Positions 23,116-36,233 of a stretch of 64,000 nucleotides of DNA are shown here, piece after piece (positions within the stretch are counted from its first letter, which is position 1; every line of letters begins with the position of its first letter). Position numbers and translations under genes: made by a program. This stretch comes from Eulemur rufifrons (lineage: Eukaryota; Chordata; Mammalia; Primates; Lemuridae): NCBI RefSeq assembly GCF_041146395.1, contig NC_090984.1:127600280-127664279 (forward strand), given 5' to 3'. Below the pieces are notes generated by a model. The model saw only the letters and a list, made by a program, of their open reading frames with translations. It did no database searches and had not been told where the DNA came from.

Positions 23116-24593
23116 AAAATGAACAAAGTTACCCCAAAGGAGCAGTGGTCACATCTGTCCTGCTGGTCCTGTCCCTTCCTCCACACTCCCTGATGTGCAC
23201 TGTGGTGTTCCCACCTTCCTGTCTGACTGTAGCCATTTCATAGACAGGGACTGTACAAGGTGGCAAAGCCTCTCACACAGTTAACTGTTTCCTACTTTCA
23301 ATGAGGACACAACTGTGTCTACAGATAGGCATGTAGACAACTCAAGAATGGAAATTTCTTCATATGATGGATGGTGCACCTCATTTTCCACGAGACTCTC
23401 TCATGATGACACACTACATTTTGAAACAAATCTTTTCCAAAGCCCATGTTCTCTAGAGACAAATTCTTGTTCAATACATGACACTGGTTCCTTCTTGATG
23501 ACGATGGGTATGAGAGTAAAAACAAGGAATGATTTTGCTCTTCATAGGGAGGAGGAGAACATAGGAGAGGGCAGTCAGGAGCAGCAGAGGGGGGAGGATG
23601 AGGAGGCTCTTGGACAAAGGACCATCTGCAGCAGACACTTCACACAGGAGGGCCTCGACTCCAGGGTGCTGTGTCTTGATGTGGAGGGACAAGGACACCA
23701 TTCACAAGGACCTGGATGCCACCGCAGACTGCTCAGAACACTGAGGTTTCCATCTGCAGGTCTCCCTGATGCCACAGGTGTTGAAGGTGACTCTGTGAGA
23801 GTCCCAGTGGACACATCCCACTTTGACCAATCAATCTCATTCTCTCAACTACTAATGGCCACTTGCATTTCCAACTTGAGTCCAGGCCCAGGTGACAGCA
23901 GGAGGGTCCCAGCAATGGTGGGTGACACAGTCCCATCAATCTTTCCCAGGTCCCACAGGAGACACAGCCTGGGCCACACCTGAGCTCCAGGTAAAGTGCC
24001 TGAGCCCTGGGATTTAGACACAGAGACCGCACCCTCCATTTTCTCGGGGTAGAAGGAGAAGATGAAGATGGGAAAATACAACCTAGGGAGAAACAAAACC
24101 GACTCCCTGGAAAAAAAATTAGAACTAAATCATTTCTGCATCAGAAATGTACAGGTTTAAATGAGGAGAGAACAACTTGAAACTCTTAGGTTTTATGAGA
24201 CACTGACCCTGCCCAGGTCCCTACATGTCCCAACCTGAATCCCAAAGACTGTCCCACTCGGGGAGTCCCACTGAGGTCTGTGCGCTGAGTCTGGTTGGAA
24301 AATGCCCAGCAGGTTCCCCTGGGCTTCCTTCCTAGGACTCTGACCCCTGTGGTAACAGGAGGGCCATTTCTGCCCAGGTGAGTGACGTTCTGCCTTGTGT
24401 TCAGGTGAGAGTGTGTTCATTTACTACAACAAGGCGCTTCTAATTCAGACACTACAGTGACGAGCACAGAGCCACGAAAGAAGGAAGGTCTCAGGATGAA
24501 ATTTCCAGAGAGGAAGCCCCAAAGTCTGACAGAAAATGAACCATTGTTGTCACTTGCACCTGGCCTGGGCTGACTCTGCTCCTTGTGTCCCTC
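23116..24593. other. V4 3' flank
   Basis: Non-coding and related to the 3' flanks of V1, V3, V6 and V8. A 222-codon plus-strand frame (23315-23983) spans the block but is antisense to the conserved minus-strand frame and is interrupted in the sibling copies, so it is not called as a gene. Confidence 0.6.
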
Positions 24594-24607
24594 GCGCCCC
24601 CTGGTGG
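24594..24607 (-). promoter_or_regulatory. CTCF-type motif next to V4 RSS
   Basis: CCACCAGGGGGCGC on the minus strand, 21 bp beyond the nonamer. Confidence 0.75.
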
Positions 24608-24628
24608 CCCCACGCTGCCCCCGCAGGA

Positions 24629-24667
24629 GGTTTGTGTCTGGGCTCACACTGATGTCCCCTCACTGTG
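24629..24667 (-). promoter_or_regulatory. V4 23-RSS
   Basis: Heptamer CACAGTG (24661-24667), 23-bp spacer, nonamer ACACAAACC (24629-24637). Confidence 0.95.
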
Positions 24668-25124
24668 TCACTGGCACAGTAGTACAGGGCCGTGTCCTCG
24701 GCTCTCAGACTGTTCATTTGCAGAGACAGCGTGTTCTTGCTGTTGTCTCTGGAGATGGTGAATCGGCCCTTCACGGCGTCTGCGTAGCTTGTGCTACCAC
24801 CATTACCATTAATGGCTGAGACCCACTCCAGCCCCTTCCCTGGAGCCTGGCGGACCCAGCTCATTGCATAGCTGCTGAAGGTGAATCCAGAGGCTGCACA
24901 GGAGAGTCTCAGGGACCCCCCAGGCTGGACCAAGCCTCCCCCAGACTCCACCAGCTGCACCTCACACTGGACACCTGCAAACACAGAGAAAGCCTGGTCA
25001 GAAACTGCCACACACATCCCTGTTTCTCTCACTCACATCCCCTCCCTCACCCAATATCTCCAGTTCTCCATGAATTACCTTGTAACAGAGCGACAAGGAA
25101 AACCCAGCACAGCCCAGACTCCAT
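24668..25124 (-). CDS. IGHV3: V4: immunoglobulin heavy variable segment, VH3 family, intact
   Basis: Leader exon 25079-25124 ([15 protein letters not shown]), a 104-bp intron and V exon 24668-24974 (307 nt). FR1 is [19 protein letters not shown]1 [10 protein letters not shown]2 [20 protein letters not shown]2 INGNGGST, and the end is YYCAS. Cys23, Trp41 and Cys104 are present and the frame is open. It resembles human VH3 genes with the SSYAMS pattern, such as IGHV3-23, but orthology is not claimed. The upstream flank pairs with V2 while the downstream flank pairs with V1, V3, V6 and V8. Expected to be functional. Confidence 0.95.
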
Positions 25125-25249
25125 GGTGAGTGTCTGTGTTCAGTCCGGATCACCAAATGGGGACACCTGGGAATGCCGGGGCTGGGGCTCCTGTCCCAGA
25201 GCTGCAGGGTGAGGGCTGGGCTGGTTTTCACCAGCAGAGGGAGGGCCCT

Positions 25250-25257
25250 ATTTGCAT
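25250..25257 (-). promoter_or_regulatory. V4 promoter octamer
   Basis: ATGCAAAT on the minus strand, 126 bp upstream of the V4 ATG. Confidence 0.9.
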
Positions 25258-25309
25258 GTCCCCTGCTATATAGCAAGCCCTGGGGTGGGACAGCTGAGGG
25301 AGGTCAGGG

Positions 25310-27095
25310 TCCAGATCACAACTCAGTGTCTGGGGGAGGTGTATGACAATTGTAATACTTTATTATACATTATAAGCTCTTCTTATGTGATTTCAATGTG
25401 ATAAATACTGAGCATCCATCATCATATTTCCTATTGTCACAAGGACATGGATCATGTGCTGTAAAGTGTCCATGTCTGTTCCATGTTACAAATGTGAGAG
25501 TCACCCCAGGGCATCGAGGGCCTGTGTAATGTGTCAGGAGCTCACATCTGGTGAGAGTGAGTTCTGGGATCTGAGCCTGTGCTCCTCAGCACTGCACACG
25601 ACTGACCCCTGAACCATCTCCCGCACAGAGCTGAGCATGTCTAGTGCGGGTTCTAGAACTCTGTCATGAAAACATGTGTGGTTTTCCACACCTGGACTTT
25701 ACCCCAACAGAGGCAGATGCCAAGGTAGATGCTGCTGAATTTTCAGGGTGCTTCGACAGGTAACATATTATCTTTGTAAGACTTCTTACCAATAGTATTT
25801 TTATTATTTATGTGAAATAAGTTTAATGAGTTATAATTTACATGGGGAGAACTTCATATATTTAAAGTGTGCAATTGTTAAGATATTGATCGATATACAT
25901 TACTTACATTTTCTGGGTCTTACAAATAAACCTGCTACTGAGCTTGAAGGTGTACACAAGTGAGAAACACATTTTATTATTTTATTCTTAGAACAACTTT
26001 GGCAACAACAGATAAACTGCAGTAGTTGCAATTTTGCAAACATTACTTAAAAATTCAGATAATTGATGCTGTAAGACTAAAAACTAACTCAAGGTGGGGA
26101 GAGGTGAGTTTTGCAGGAAGTGACAGAGCCAGGGAGCTCGCTGCTCTGGGGCAGGGGTTGCCATATACAATGCAGGCTACGGCCGGATGCAGCTGCCAGC
26201 GTGCACTGGACTGCTGGAGGCTGAGCATGGTGAAGGCATCCTGCTGGGAAACACTCAGGGGCCATGTGTTTAAAGGGATTCCCCTCCTCTTGTCTCTGTC
26301 CTCTATAACAGGGACAGTCACAAACTCTCTCTGTCATGAAGGTGCTCTCTGGGAGAGAGGGATGCACACACTTCGGAAGTGCATCCAGACCCATCCCCAT
26401 CCTCACTGTGGAACTGAGAATTGATCTGCCTCATAACCCACAAAACTGGCATCCTGGGGGCACAGATGGACCCTGTAGGACCTGGGAGGGAACAGAGGTC
26501 CCCACCAAGGTTAGGCCCAGAGCCACCTCCGTGTTCCCTGTGGAATAAAAGCCTCGATGTGCAGGGAAGGGCAGCACAACTGGAAGGTAAGGACACCGAG
26601 GGAGAACCCCTGCAGCTGGGAGAGAGAACAATGAGGGACAACCAGGGACACTGTACTCCAGGAGAACGGGCAAAATGCTGGACCATCAGCTCCTCTGGGG
26701 CAGAGACAGGGACACCTGGAGGCAGCACCCAGACCCAGGGCCCCCAGCCCACTAGAAATACAGCTCTGCCAAAGGGCAGACAATCCCACCTCAGGCCACC
26801 CTGTCCATCCATTGACAAATGTCAGGGGGACATCACAGGGGACTGCGTGTGGCAGAGCTGACACAGACAGACCTCTGCAGGACAGCACAAGGTGCAAACA
26901 TACAGCCAAGCAGGAAACAGAAACCGGGGTCACTGGAGGAATCTGAAGCCTCTTGTGGATGAAGAAGGAACAGATTTCAACTGTGGTAGCCACGGCAGAA
27001 ACTGATTCCAAATGTGGCCCCAAGGAGATTGTCAGAATCCTCTCCAAGAAAGGCCTACTCAAGGTAGGGTGTGAGAAACTACAGGGAGAAAATGC
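25310..27095. other. V4 upstream flank, paralogous to the V2 upstream flank
   Basis: Non-coding counterpart of 11880-13945, with a gap of about 300 bp near 25880 relative to the V2 copy. Similarity stops at about 27095. Confidence 0.65.
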
Positions 27096-28170
27096 CTTTT
27101 AATATTCCTGGACAAAATGATACAGATGTTTCAGTTGGTAAATCCACTTTATGTTGTGTGTCCAGCCTGTGGTTTGCCAAGTGGGTAAAGCACCCCTATT
27201 ACTGGAATCATTAGAAAACACATCTGCGATGCAGTGCCCTCACTCAAACACTGCACTCATATTACCTCCCGTGATCTTCTACACATTGAAAAGATGACAA
27301 AAATTGTTAGAAGCCATTAAACTCCTTGGCCAAATGTACTGACACTAGGCCTTGTGGCATTACGGTCCACTCCCTCAGGGACACGTCAGTTAGTGCCTTC
27401 TGACCTGGTCACTGGAAGGGCGATGCATTGAGACATGTGCCCTCCAACACTGGCCTCTCCCCTATTGCATCCAGATGTGGCAAAACATCAAAAGTGATTC
27501 ACGTATCGTGTCCACTGCTATCACTGACAGATAGGATTTCCTTGTCACTACATATTTTGTAACAGCCTCTTACAATCTTTCACCATGAAAATTTATCAAG
27601 TGGAAGAAATATGAGAGGGAATCTGCTCTCAAATCATCGGAAGGAATATCATCGGATATTTTTTATCCACATATCCACGAAACTCCAGGGAACCAATCCT
27701 TAGGTCCAGGAAGAAAATCAGAATTTCACAGTATTGGAGGCCTATGCTAATAGAAGAAATTTGACACTACTTAATTAACACACCTGTCATCACTAGGAGA
27801 CATTCTCCTGTGGGATAGCAAACATAATCAGATCTCTGTAATCTGAAGACCTTTACTCAATAGACTTTTTTCTAGACAGACCTTACTACAAAAAGACATT
27901 TTGTGTACCTGTGCGTGAGTAATCTGGGCAAGGCATTGTTGTTTTAACCTAATTTCCTGGTTAACATGGTACTTTTCAGTTACCGTAGCCTCACACTTCA
28001 CTGGTTGTACTGTCACCTTTGTGATGGGCAATATCGGTCTCTGAGAATCATGTCCATGCTTTGAGTGAGCAAGTTTTAGAATTCACTTGACTTCCTGGCT
28101 CCTCACTCATACATAAAGTTCCAGGACTAAAAACAGAACACTTATATCACACTGATTCTTCTCTTTACAT
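27096..28170. other. Unassigned repeat-like DNA
   Basis: The stretch 27310-27420 resembles 9490-9600 and 63190-63300, so it holds a diverged copy of the same dispersed sequence. The part 27650-28170 looks LTR-like, but no ends or family were recognised. No gene. Confidence 0.35.
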
Positions 28171-28186
28171 CTCTCTCTCTCTCTCT
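28171..28186 (+). repeat. (CT)n microsatellite
   Basis: Eight CT units in non-coding DNA. Confidence 0.85.
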
Positions 28187-28289
28187 ACCTTGCTCCCTCA
28201 TTGCTGTCCACTGCTCCATCATCCTGACATCTACCAACGGCCTTAATCTTGCAACCTGCCAAGTTCCAGGCTCAAAGAGAATAAGGGGC

Positions 28290-29023
28290 AAACTCATGAT
28301 TGTTCTAACAAGGAAAGAAAGTTTTCTGGACTTCCATAAGATTTATCAAAGATTCCCATGGAGAACCATGATCAAATGTCATCCATTTGGGGATTGTAAC
28401 TCAAAACTGAAAGTAATTTCCATACTGGTTTTGCCAATCTATATTCCCACCATTATGGAAAGCAGTTTTGAGGCTCCTAAATAAATTAAAAATAGAACTA
28501 CGGTATGACCCAGCAGTCCATTTTCTGAGTATCTTCCCAAGGAAGGTGAAACTGCCATGTCATAAGGATACCTGCACGCCCACATTCACTGCAGCATTAT
28601 TTGCAATAGCTACCATAGGGACACGACTAAGTGTGTATCGATGTACAAACAGAGAAAATGTGGTGTGTACACAAATAGAATATCATTCAGCCTTATTAAA
28701 AGGAGATCCTGCCATTTGCCACAACACGGATAGGCCTGGAGTGGATTTGCTGCATGAATCCCTGCAGTCAGTGGAAGAAGCCAGACACAGAAATAAAAAT
28801 AGAGCACAATCTCACTTATATGTGGAATATAAAAAAAATTAAAAAGGTCAAGTGTATAGAGATAGAGAATAAAATAGCACGTACAAGGAACAAAGTGGGA
28901 TACTGGAAATGGGGAAGTGTAGGTCAAAAATATGCAAAGTAGCACATATGTAGGAAGAATAAATCCAAAGGTGTCATGTGCAACATGAGGACTATAGTTA
29001 ATAAAACTCCATTATCAAAAAAA
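28290..29023 (+). mobile_element. Old L1M-type LINE-1, 3' part, first piece
   Basis: Plus-strand L1 ORF2 end and 3'UTR with many lesions. The frame at 28468-28842 resembles the ORF2 C-terminus (YDPAVHFLSIFP) and the text runs to the GACTATAGTTAATAA stretch of old L1 3'UTRs. It resumes at about 32245, so a younger L1 insertion (29024-32244) split it. Confidence 0.7.
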
Positions 29024-32000
29024 AAGTGGAAATAGTGGGCAAACTTGCCTGGTTCCAGCTCTAAGTAAGAATGCTTTCAATTTTCCCCCATTCAGCTTGA
29101 TATTGGCTATGGGTTTATCACACATGGCCTTAACAATTTTAAGGTATGTCCCATCTATGCCTATTTTGTTAAGAGTTTTTATCACGAAAGTATGCTGGAT
29201 TTTATCAAATGCTTTTTCTGTATCTATTGAGAGAATCATATGGTTTTTGTTTTTGCTTTTATTTATATGGTGAATTGCATTTATAGATTTACATAGGTTG
29301 ATCCAACTTTGCATCTCTGGGATAAAGCCCACCTGGTCATGATGCATTATTTTTTTGATATTCTGTTGGCTTTGGTTTGTCAAGATGTTGTTGAGGATTT
29401 TTGCATCTATATTCATGAGGGATATTGGTCTGTAGTTTTCTTTTCTTTTCTTTTTCTTCTTCTTCTTTTTTTTTTTTTTTTTTTTTTGGTTGTGTCCTTT
29501 CCTGGCTTTGGTATCAAGGTGATATTGGTTTCATAGAATGAGCTGGGGAGGACACCATCATTCTCAATGTTGTAGAATAATTTCTGCAGTACAGGTATAA
29601 TTTCAACTTTGTAGGTTTGGTAAAACTCAGGTGTGAACCCATCTGATGTGAGACTTTTTTCTGTTGGAAGATTTTTAATTGCTGCTTCAATTTCTATGAT
29701 TGTTATTGGTCTGTTCAGGAATTTTATTTCTTCCTGATTGAGTGTAGGAAGGTTGTGTGTTTCTAAGTACTTGCCCATTTCCATCACATTTTGCAGTTTT
29801 GGGGCATAGAGATTTTTATTGTATTCAAAGACAATGTTTTGTATTTCCATGATGTCTGTAGTGACCTCTCCTTTTTCATTTCTAATTGAGTTTATTGGAG
29901 TTCTTTCCTTTCTAGTTCTCTCAATCTAGGATGAGCGTTCTCAATGCTGTTTATCTTTTCAAAAAACCAAATTTGGTTTATTAATCTTCTGTATAGTTCT
30001 TTTGTTCTCAATTTCATTTAGGGTTAAGGTCAGGATTGGAACACAAGAGAGGGGAATTAAGTGTGTCCAAATGGGGGAAGAAGAGGTCAGAATTTGGTAA
30101 AGTTTCAGGATACAAAAATCAATGCTCACAAATCAGCAGCATGCATATATGCCAATAACAATCAAGCCTAAAATCAAATCAAAGATGCAACACCTTTCAC
30201 AATAGCATGAAAGAAAATTAAATATATAGGAATATATTTAATGAAGGAGGTGAGAGATCTATACAGGAAGAACTATGAAACACTGAGAAAAGAAATTGTA
30301 GAAGATGTAAACAGATGGAAAGCCCTATCATCCTCATGAAGTGGCAGAATCAATATTGTTAAAATTTACATACTACCTAAATGATCTACAGAATTAATGA
30401 AATCCCTAACAAAATTCCATCATCATTCTTTACAGATCTAGAAAAAGTATTTCGATCCTTCGTATGAAACTGGAGAAGACCTTGTATAGCCAAAGCAATG
30501 TTAAGCAAAATGAACAAATTGGGAAGCATCAGTCTACCAGACTTCAGGCATTACTACAAAGCTACAGTAACCAAAACAGCATGGTACTGGCACAAGAATA
30601 GAGATATAGACCTTTGGAACAGGACAGAGAACGCAGATACAAAATCATCCTCATATTGTCATCTAGTCTTTGACAAAGTAGACAAAAATATACATTGTGG
30701 AAAAGAATCTCTATTTACTAAAGAGTTCTGGGAAAACTGGGTAGCCACATGCAGAAGATTGAAACTGGATCCCTACCTCTCATCTCTCACAAAAATCAAC
30801 TGATGATGAATAACAGACTTAAACCTAAGGCATGAAACCTTAAGAATTCCAGAAGAAAATGTTGGGAAAACTCTTAGACACATCAGCCATGGTAAAGAAT
30901 TTATGAAGAACCCATTCTACTAAGTGAAGTATCCCAAGAATGGAAAAATAAGCACCACATGTACTCACCATCAAATTGGTTTCACTGATCAACACCTAAG
31001 TGCACATACAGGAATAACATTTATCAGGCACCGGGCAGATGGGAGGGGGGAGGAGGGGATGGGTATATACATACATAATGAGTGTGATGCGCACCATCTG
31101 GGGGATGGACATGCTTGAAGCTCTGACTCGGGGTGGAGGGGGGCAAGGGTAATATATGTAACCTAAACATTTGTACCCCCATAATAAGCTGAAAAAAAAG
31201 AGTTTATGAAGAACACACCCAAAGCAATCACAGCAGCAAGAAAAATAAATAAATAGGAGCTGATCAAATTAAAAAGCTTCTGCACAGCCAAGGAAACTAT
31301 CATTAGAGCAAATAGACAACCTACAGAATGGGAGAAAATATTTGCATGCTACACATCCAGTAAAGGGCTGATAACAAGAATCTATACAGACCTTAACACA
31401 ATTAACAAGAAAAAAATCAAGTAACCCCATGGAAAAATGGCCAAAGGAATGAACCAAAACTTTTCAAAAGAAGACAGACTAATGGCCTGCAAACATAAAA
31501 AAGTGCTCAACATCTCTACTCATCAGGGAGGGAAATGCAAATCAAAACCACAGTGAGATATCACCTAACTCAAGTGAGAATGGCCTCTATCAAAAAGTCC
31601 CAAAACAACAAATGCTGCCATGGACATGGAGAGATCGAAACACTCTTACACTTCTGCAAATTAGTACAACTTCTGTGGAAAGCAATTTGGAGATATCTCA
31701 AAGAGCTAAAAGTAGAATTACTATTTGATCCAGCAATCCCACTACCAGAGATCTACCCAAAGGAAAAAATGACATTCTATAATAAGGACATATGCACTCG
31801 AATATTTATGGTAGCACAATTCACAATTGCAAAGATGTGAAAACAACCCAAGTTCCCATCAGTACCTTAGTGGATTAATAAAATGTGGTATATGTATACC
31901 ATGGAAACTCAACTACAAAAAACAGTGGTGAACTAGCACCTCTTATATTATCCTGGATAGAGCTTGAGACCATCCTTCAAAGTGAGGTATACCAAGAATG

Positions 32001-32244
32001 GAATAACAAGCACCACATGTACTCACCATCAAATTGGTACTAACTGATCAACACTAAGATTCTCGCATGGTACTAACACTTGTTGGGGCCAGTCAGGTGG
32101 GGGAGGCATAGTAAGAACTAATGGATGCAGAGCACACTGTGTGGGGGAAGAGCATGCTGGTAGCCCTGGCATGGGTCAGGCTAAGGCATTACAGGTAACC
32201 AAAATATTTGTACCCCCATAATATTCTGAAATTAAAAAAAACTT
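29024..32244 (+). mobile_element. LINE-1 with inverted 5' part (twin priming), itself interrupted by another L1
   Basis: Segment 29024-30020 is L1 ORF2 on the minus strand (reverse-transcriptase region, with EKAFDKIQH and GTRQVCPL). From 30020 the plus strand carries the following ORF2 region, 3'UTR and A-tail, ending about 32244. The inverted part ends at the L1 position where the plus part begins, as twin priming predicts. The YADD/FADD stretch is missing near the join. Several stops show that it is dead. A second L1 tail is inserted at 30912-31197. Possible target duplication: AAACTCCAT near 29004 against AAACTTCAT near 32239. Confidence 0.8.
30912..31197 (+). mobile_element. Short 5'-truncated LINE-1 tail inserted into L1
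   Basis: About 286 bp of L1 3' end (ending CCCCCATAATAAGCTG plus an A-run), flanked by AAGAATTTATGAAGAAC (30895-30911) and AAGAGTTTATGAAGAAC (31198-31214). These are 17-bp target duplications with one mismatch. The host L1 ORF2 text continues directly after the second copy. Confidence 0.85.
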
Positions 32245-32429
32245 CATCGTTTTAGAGAACTTTGTTAAAAAAGTAGATTTTGGCTGTTCTTTCCAAAAAA
32301 AGTAAATACTTGAGATGATAGATTTGTACCTTTGCTTCATTGTAGTAACCACTATGCTATCATATCTGACAATATCATGTTATAACCTCAAATATGTACA
32401 ATATAAACTTTATTTAAAAATAATAATGT
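32245..32429 (+). mobile_element. Old L1M-type LINE-1, 3' part, second piece
   Basis: Continuation of the 28290-29023 element: typical old L1 3'UTR wording ending near the AATATGTACAATATAAAC stretch. Confidence 0.65.
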
Positions 32430-32720
32430 GGCCAGGCATTGTGGCTCATGCTCATAATTCTAGCACAGTGAGAGGCTGAGGTGGGAGGATTACTTGAGGC
32501 CAGGAGTTTGAGACCTTCCTGGGCAACATAGCAAGACTCTATCTCTACATGAAAATAAAACAATTATCTCGGTGTGGCAGCACATGCCTGTAGTCCTAGC
32601 TACTTGGGAGGCTGAGGCAGGAGGATCTCTTGAGCTGATGAGCTTGCTGTTGCAGTGAAGTATGACAATGCCACTGCACTCTAGCCTGAGCAACAGAGAA
32701 TGACCTTGTCTCATAAAAAA
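32430..32720 (+). mobile_element. Old Alu (AluJ-like) SINE
   Basis: Starts GGCCAGGCATTGTGGCTCA, has both monomers and an A-rich 3' end. It is more diverged than the other Alus here and lacks the younger strepsirrhine middle wording. Confidence 0.9.
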
Positions 32721-33302
32721 TGCATAAGGAAAATTAAAAAGAATAAACTTATTGACTTGGAAAAAAAAGTGAAACCAAATGTCATCAGGCAGGATGTACT
32801 AATTTAAACTCTCCTGTAAAATAGTTTTATACCTACGGTGAAAAGGGACCCGATGGTAGTGTTTATTGCACTTACTGGAGTTTGTGAGCATCTCACACCA
32901 GAGCACACACGTGCACGGACACAAGGTGTGCTCTTGCAGTAGTAAATGAGAATTGGATGCTTTGGAAACAAAGATAGTTTCCCACCTCTGTGAGAAACGC
33001 TGTCCAAAACAGAAAAAAAAAAAGAAAAAAAAGGTAAGGAACTTTCAGAGTCAGTCTGACTTCCCAGAGAGCTTGCTATTATAAAGTGGAGGCCTGTACT
33101 TAAAGAGATGATATGGAACCCAAACAAAATGCCCTCACAGATCATAATGCCATAATAAGGCAGACTTAAACCAAACTATAATTGTATCTACACTTTCAAG
33201 AGATGGGCAAATAATGTCAGCAAGATGGCAAAGTAGGAGATATCATCTTTTTTTCCTTTGCCTGGAGCTTTTGGTTCACTTTAAATATCAATGCATTTGA
33301 GT
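32721..33302. other. No recognisable feature
   Basis: Contains A-rich tracts (33010-33035) and short open frames only. Confidence 0.4.
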
Positions 33303-33650
33303 GGTGCTATGACTGGAATGCTTGCCACCTCCAAATCTTATGCAGAAATGTGATTGCCATAGTAACAGAGGAAAAGGTGGGGCATTTAGGAGGTGGTTGG
33401 GCCAGGAGGGACCTGCCCTCATGGATGGGATTGACACTGTTATACACAGTTACTCTGCCCCTTGTGCCTTTCCCGGCCTCTGCATTCCATCCTGTGGTGC
33501 TGCAGCAGGAAGGCCCTCAACAGATGCCTGTGTCTTGACCTTGGACTTCCCAGCCTCCAGAACTTTGAGCCAGTACACTTGTGTTCGTTTAAAATTATTC
33601 AGTCTCAGATCTTTTATAACAACATCACCAAATAGACTAATACAAACTAA
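33303..33650 (+). mobile_element. MaLR-type LTR (MLT1/MST-like)
   Basis: The start resembles the MaLR consensus opening (TGCTATGACTGGAATGCTTG). It has the interior GGAGGTGGTTGGGCC and ends with the typical CAGTCTCAGATCTTTTATAA then GACTAATAC wording. Assigned from memory of the family; the subfamily was not resolved. Confidence 0.75.
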
Positions 33651-35259
33651 CACATGGCAAATTTGGACTTTGCAATGCTACTTACACTAGAATATTGACA
33701 GATTACTTAATTTCATTAAGATCCAATAAATTATAAAGTTAAATATCAGTCAGATGTGGAAGAAACCTAAAAAGAACATAACAAGGAAGAAAATATAGGT
33801 GTCATAAGAAAATGAACAAGTAAATTCCATACATTGAAATTGACCAGTGAGAACTAAAGGTATAAAGAGCCCATATAGAATGAGACAGGAAAGTTATTGA
33901 TTATGTTTGATATTGAGGATGCTACTTATAGCAGTGAAAGTAGTTTGCAGATTTGATTGAGCAGACCACAAATTAGCTCATGTTAAACAGACAATTAAAC
34001 TTGTAAGACCAGGAAATATGCAATGTATTCAACTCTTTCAGTTGCTCTATGAAGAACAAATGGGTAGGTTACATCTGGATGGGAAGTGGGATTGGTACTT
34101 TTTAAATGTAATTCTCTAGGGAAGGTTGCTAATAAAATCTCTCAGACATGTCTTGATGCAGGATTGTGGAAGTGACGGTGACTTTATCTGTGGTCCCAGG
34201 CTGCATAGGCTGCTAAAGGCTGGTGTCTTCCTTTGATGCTTTTTGCCCTCGAAATGCTTTGGGCTGCGACACATTCACCTCTTAATTTCTGGACAGGAGA
34301 GAAACAAAGGACAGAGGTGATGAGGAATCCACCACCTGATAAGAACTCATGATGCAGAAGGGAAGTTGTGTACAGGGAAGAGGGAGGGGACGGGGGATCA
34401 TCTGTCAAAGGGCAAATTCAACGTAACAGGCTTCCCCATGAAAGAAGAAACTGAAATCTCGCTCAAAACCAGCAGGGGCTAATACAAGGTCATCCTCTGT
34501 AATACTGTGCTGTTTACACCTCAGTCAGGATCAGAAATGCTTTTTAAATAAAATCCATAATGTATTAAGATTTCACAGGTTTTTTTTTTTTTTTAAATAT
34601 AATAATACTACACCTCAGCCATCGCCACTGGTAGTGATCTCAGGATGCTCCAAGCTCCTCTGTGATTGCCTGGTGCAGTTCCAAGAGAAAAGGCTTGCAT
34701 GGGAAATTGAGCCCTCCTCAGGTGAAGTCCTTTAAGGGTGACCCATTATCTTGCCCGCCCTCATCCTTCAGACATTTGTCAAACATACCTAATTTAATGT
34801 TCTTTCCGTCACATATGGCATTTGACAGTGTCTTTCCAAGATAAGGAAACACGTCAGTTTTGTTTATCCCTGAAGGCCCCTGTCTCTTTCTGGAGCACAG
34901 GCTATTCATGAATGTACAGTTGTGTTTGGTTACTAGGAGGATGTGTGTATGCATCTTGGTTTCTTCCAGAGTGCACCACCATCAGGTGGACCCCACTAAC
35001 CAAGCAGGTGGAAGTGCTGACCTGCTCGGTGCCAGGAATTATCCATATAAGTGACCCCAGCGGGGCTCCCCATCTTCCAGACTGCGAGCAAAAGCCTCTG
35101 ACTAAAGCTCAGCCTTCCAGCAAAGCAGACCAGTGCTCACCCCTAAGAGACCTCCTTCAGGTGCTAACTGGCCACCTGACAGCAGGGCAACCAAGTAGGG
35201 TGGATACCTAATGAAAGACCTGATCTCAGAAAGGGTGGAGTCAGTCTTTATGTTGATAC
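33651..35259. other. No recognisable feature
   Basis: Includes a poly-T tract near 34580. No gene, and no repeat of known family was recognised. Confidence 0.4.
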
Positions 35260-35900
35260 TGGTTCCCCCTGAGTGTTCTCTGGCTTTCTGACTTTGAGGA
35301 AGAAAAAATGTATCAGGGATTTGCAATGCCCCTGATATAACCAGGTCCCTGGCCGTGTGCATTGCAAGAGATGGGATAGACAAAGATATGGCCACAAAAA
35401 GTAAGGTGAAAGGGTGCAGGGAGGTCAGGGGACAATCAGCATTCCCATGAGCCAGGTGGTACTGACTGAAGTCTAGCACCCATTTTTATTCTCTTTTTCA
35501 TGTTATAGATTACAATGATTTCATGTGAAAGCCTCATGGGTTAGCAGTAAAGCATATAATATCAACGGCAACAAAGAGACCACATACTTCTTCCTACTTT
35601 ATCAAATTCTTCATTAACTGAGACTTGAACTCAGGAGAGAGATAGGAACATTGCCTCAGGCTTAGCATAGCAAACTCTCTTATCTGCTGGGCTGACAGCC
35701 TTTGATCATTCTCTCTGCCTTTGGATTACAAGCCCAGGTTCATTTGCAGACATCCAGGCTGTAGCCCTCAGGCTTCAAGGTGGGGTCTGTTTGCAGACAT
35801 CCCTGATCCGCGGAATGTCCCCCTTAAGGTCGAGCAGCTTTTGCTCAGTGAACTGACGTGTCCACACGTTGCTCTTTGTCAAAGTCCTGTCCCACTCCCG
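35260..35900. repeat. Diverged third copy of the LTR-like repeat seen at 2412
   Basis: The stretch 35400-35535 closely follows 2515-2650, and 35770-35860 follows the region near 3035-3130. It lies outside a VH3 unit, supporting a dispersed repeat rather than V-flank sequence. Confidence 0.5.
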
Positions 35901-36233
35901 GGGTTCTCATGCCTTGACCCTAACCCTCAACAAAAATGGACTGAACTGTTGAGACAGTTCCTTCTGCTGCTGCAACACGGACATAATGAGAAGCTCCAGA
36001 GGGACCCTCGGGACTGCCGCATAGGCTGTGGGTTTTTCACCAGCACCAGGGGCCATTTGTGTATGATCTTCCTAAACAGACATCAATGAAATACAGCAAA
36101 GTAATAAAATGAAGAACTAGTCAAACAAAATAAGAATATTTGGGATCATTTAGAATGCTCTTATGTAAAGTTATTCATATATGAAATTAGAATGATTGCA
36201 CTTCTACATTCTCAGGATTATTGTCATGCTTAC

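Noticed and set aside
23315..23983. 222-codon plus-strand open frame
   Set aside because: It lies antisense across the conserved V 3' flank, is broken in sibling copies and has no domain or gene structure.
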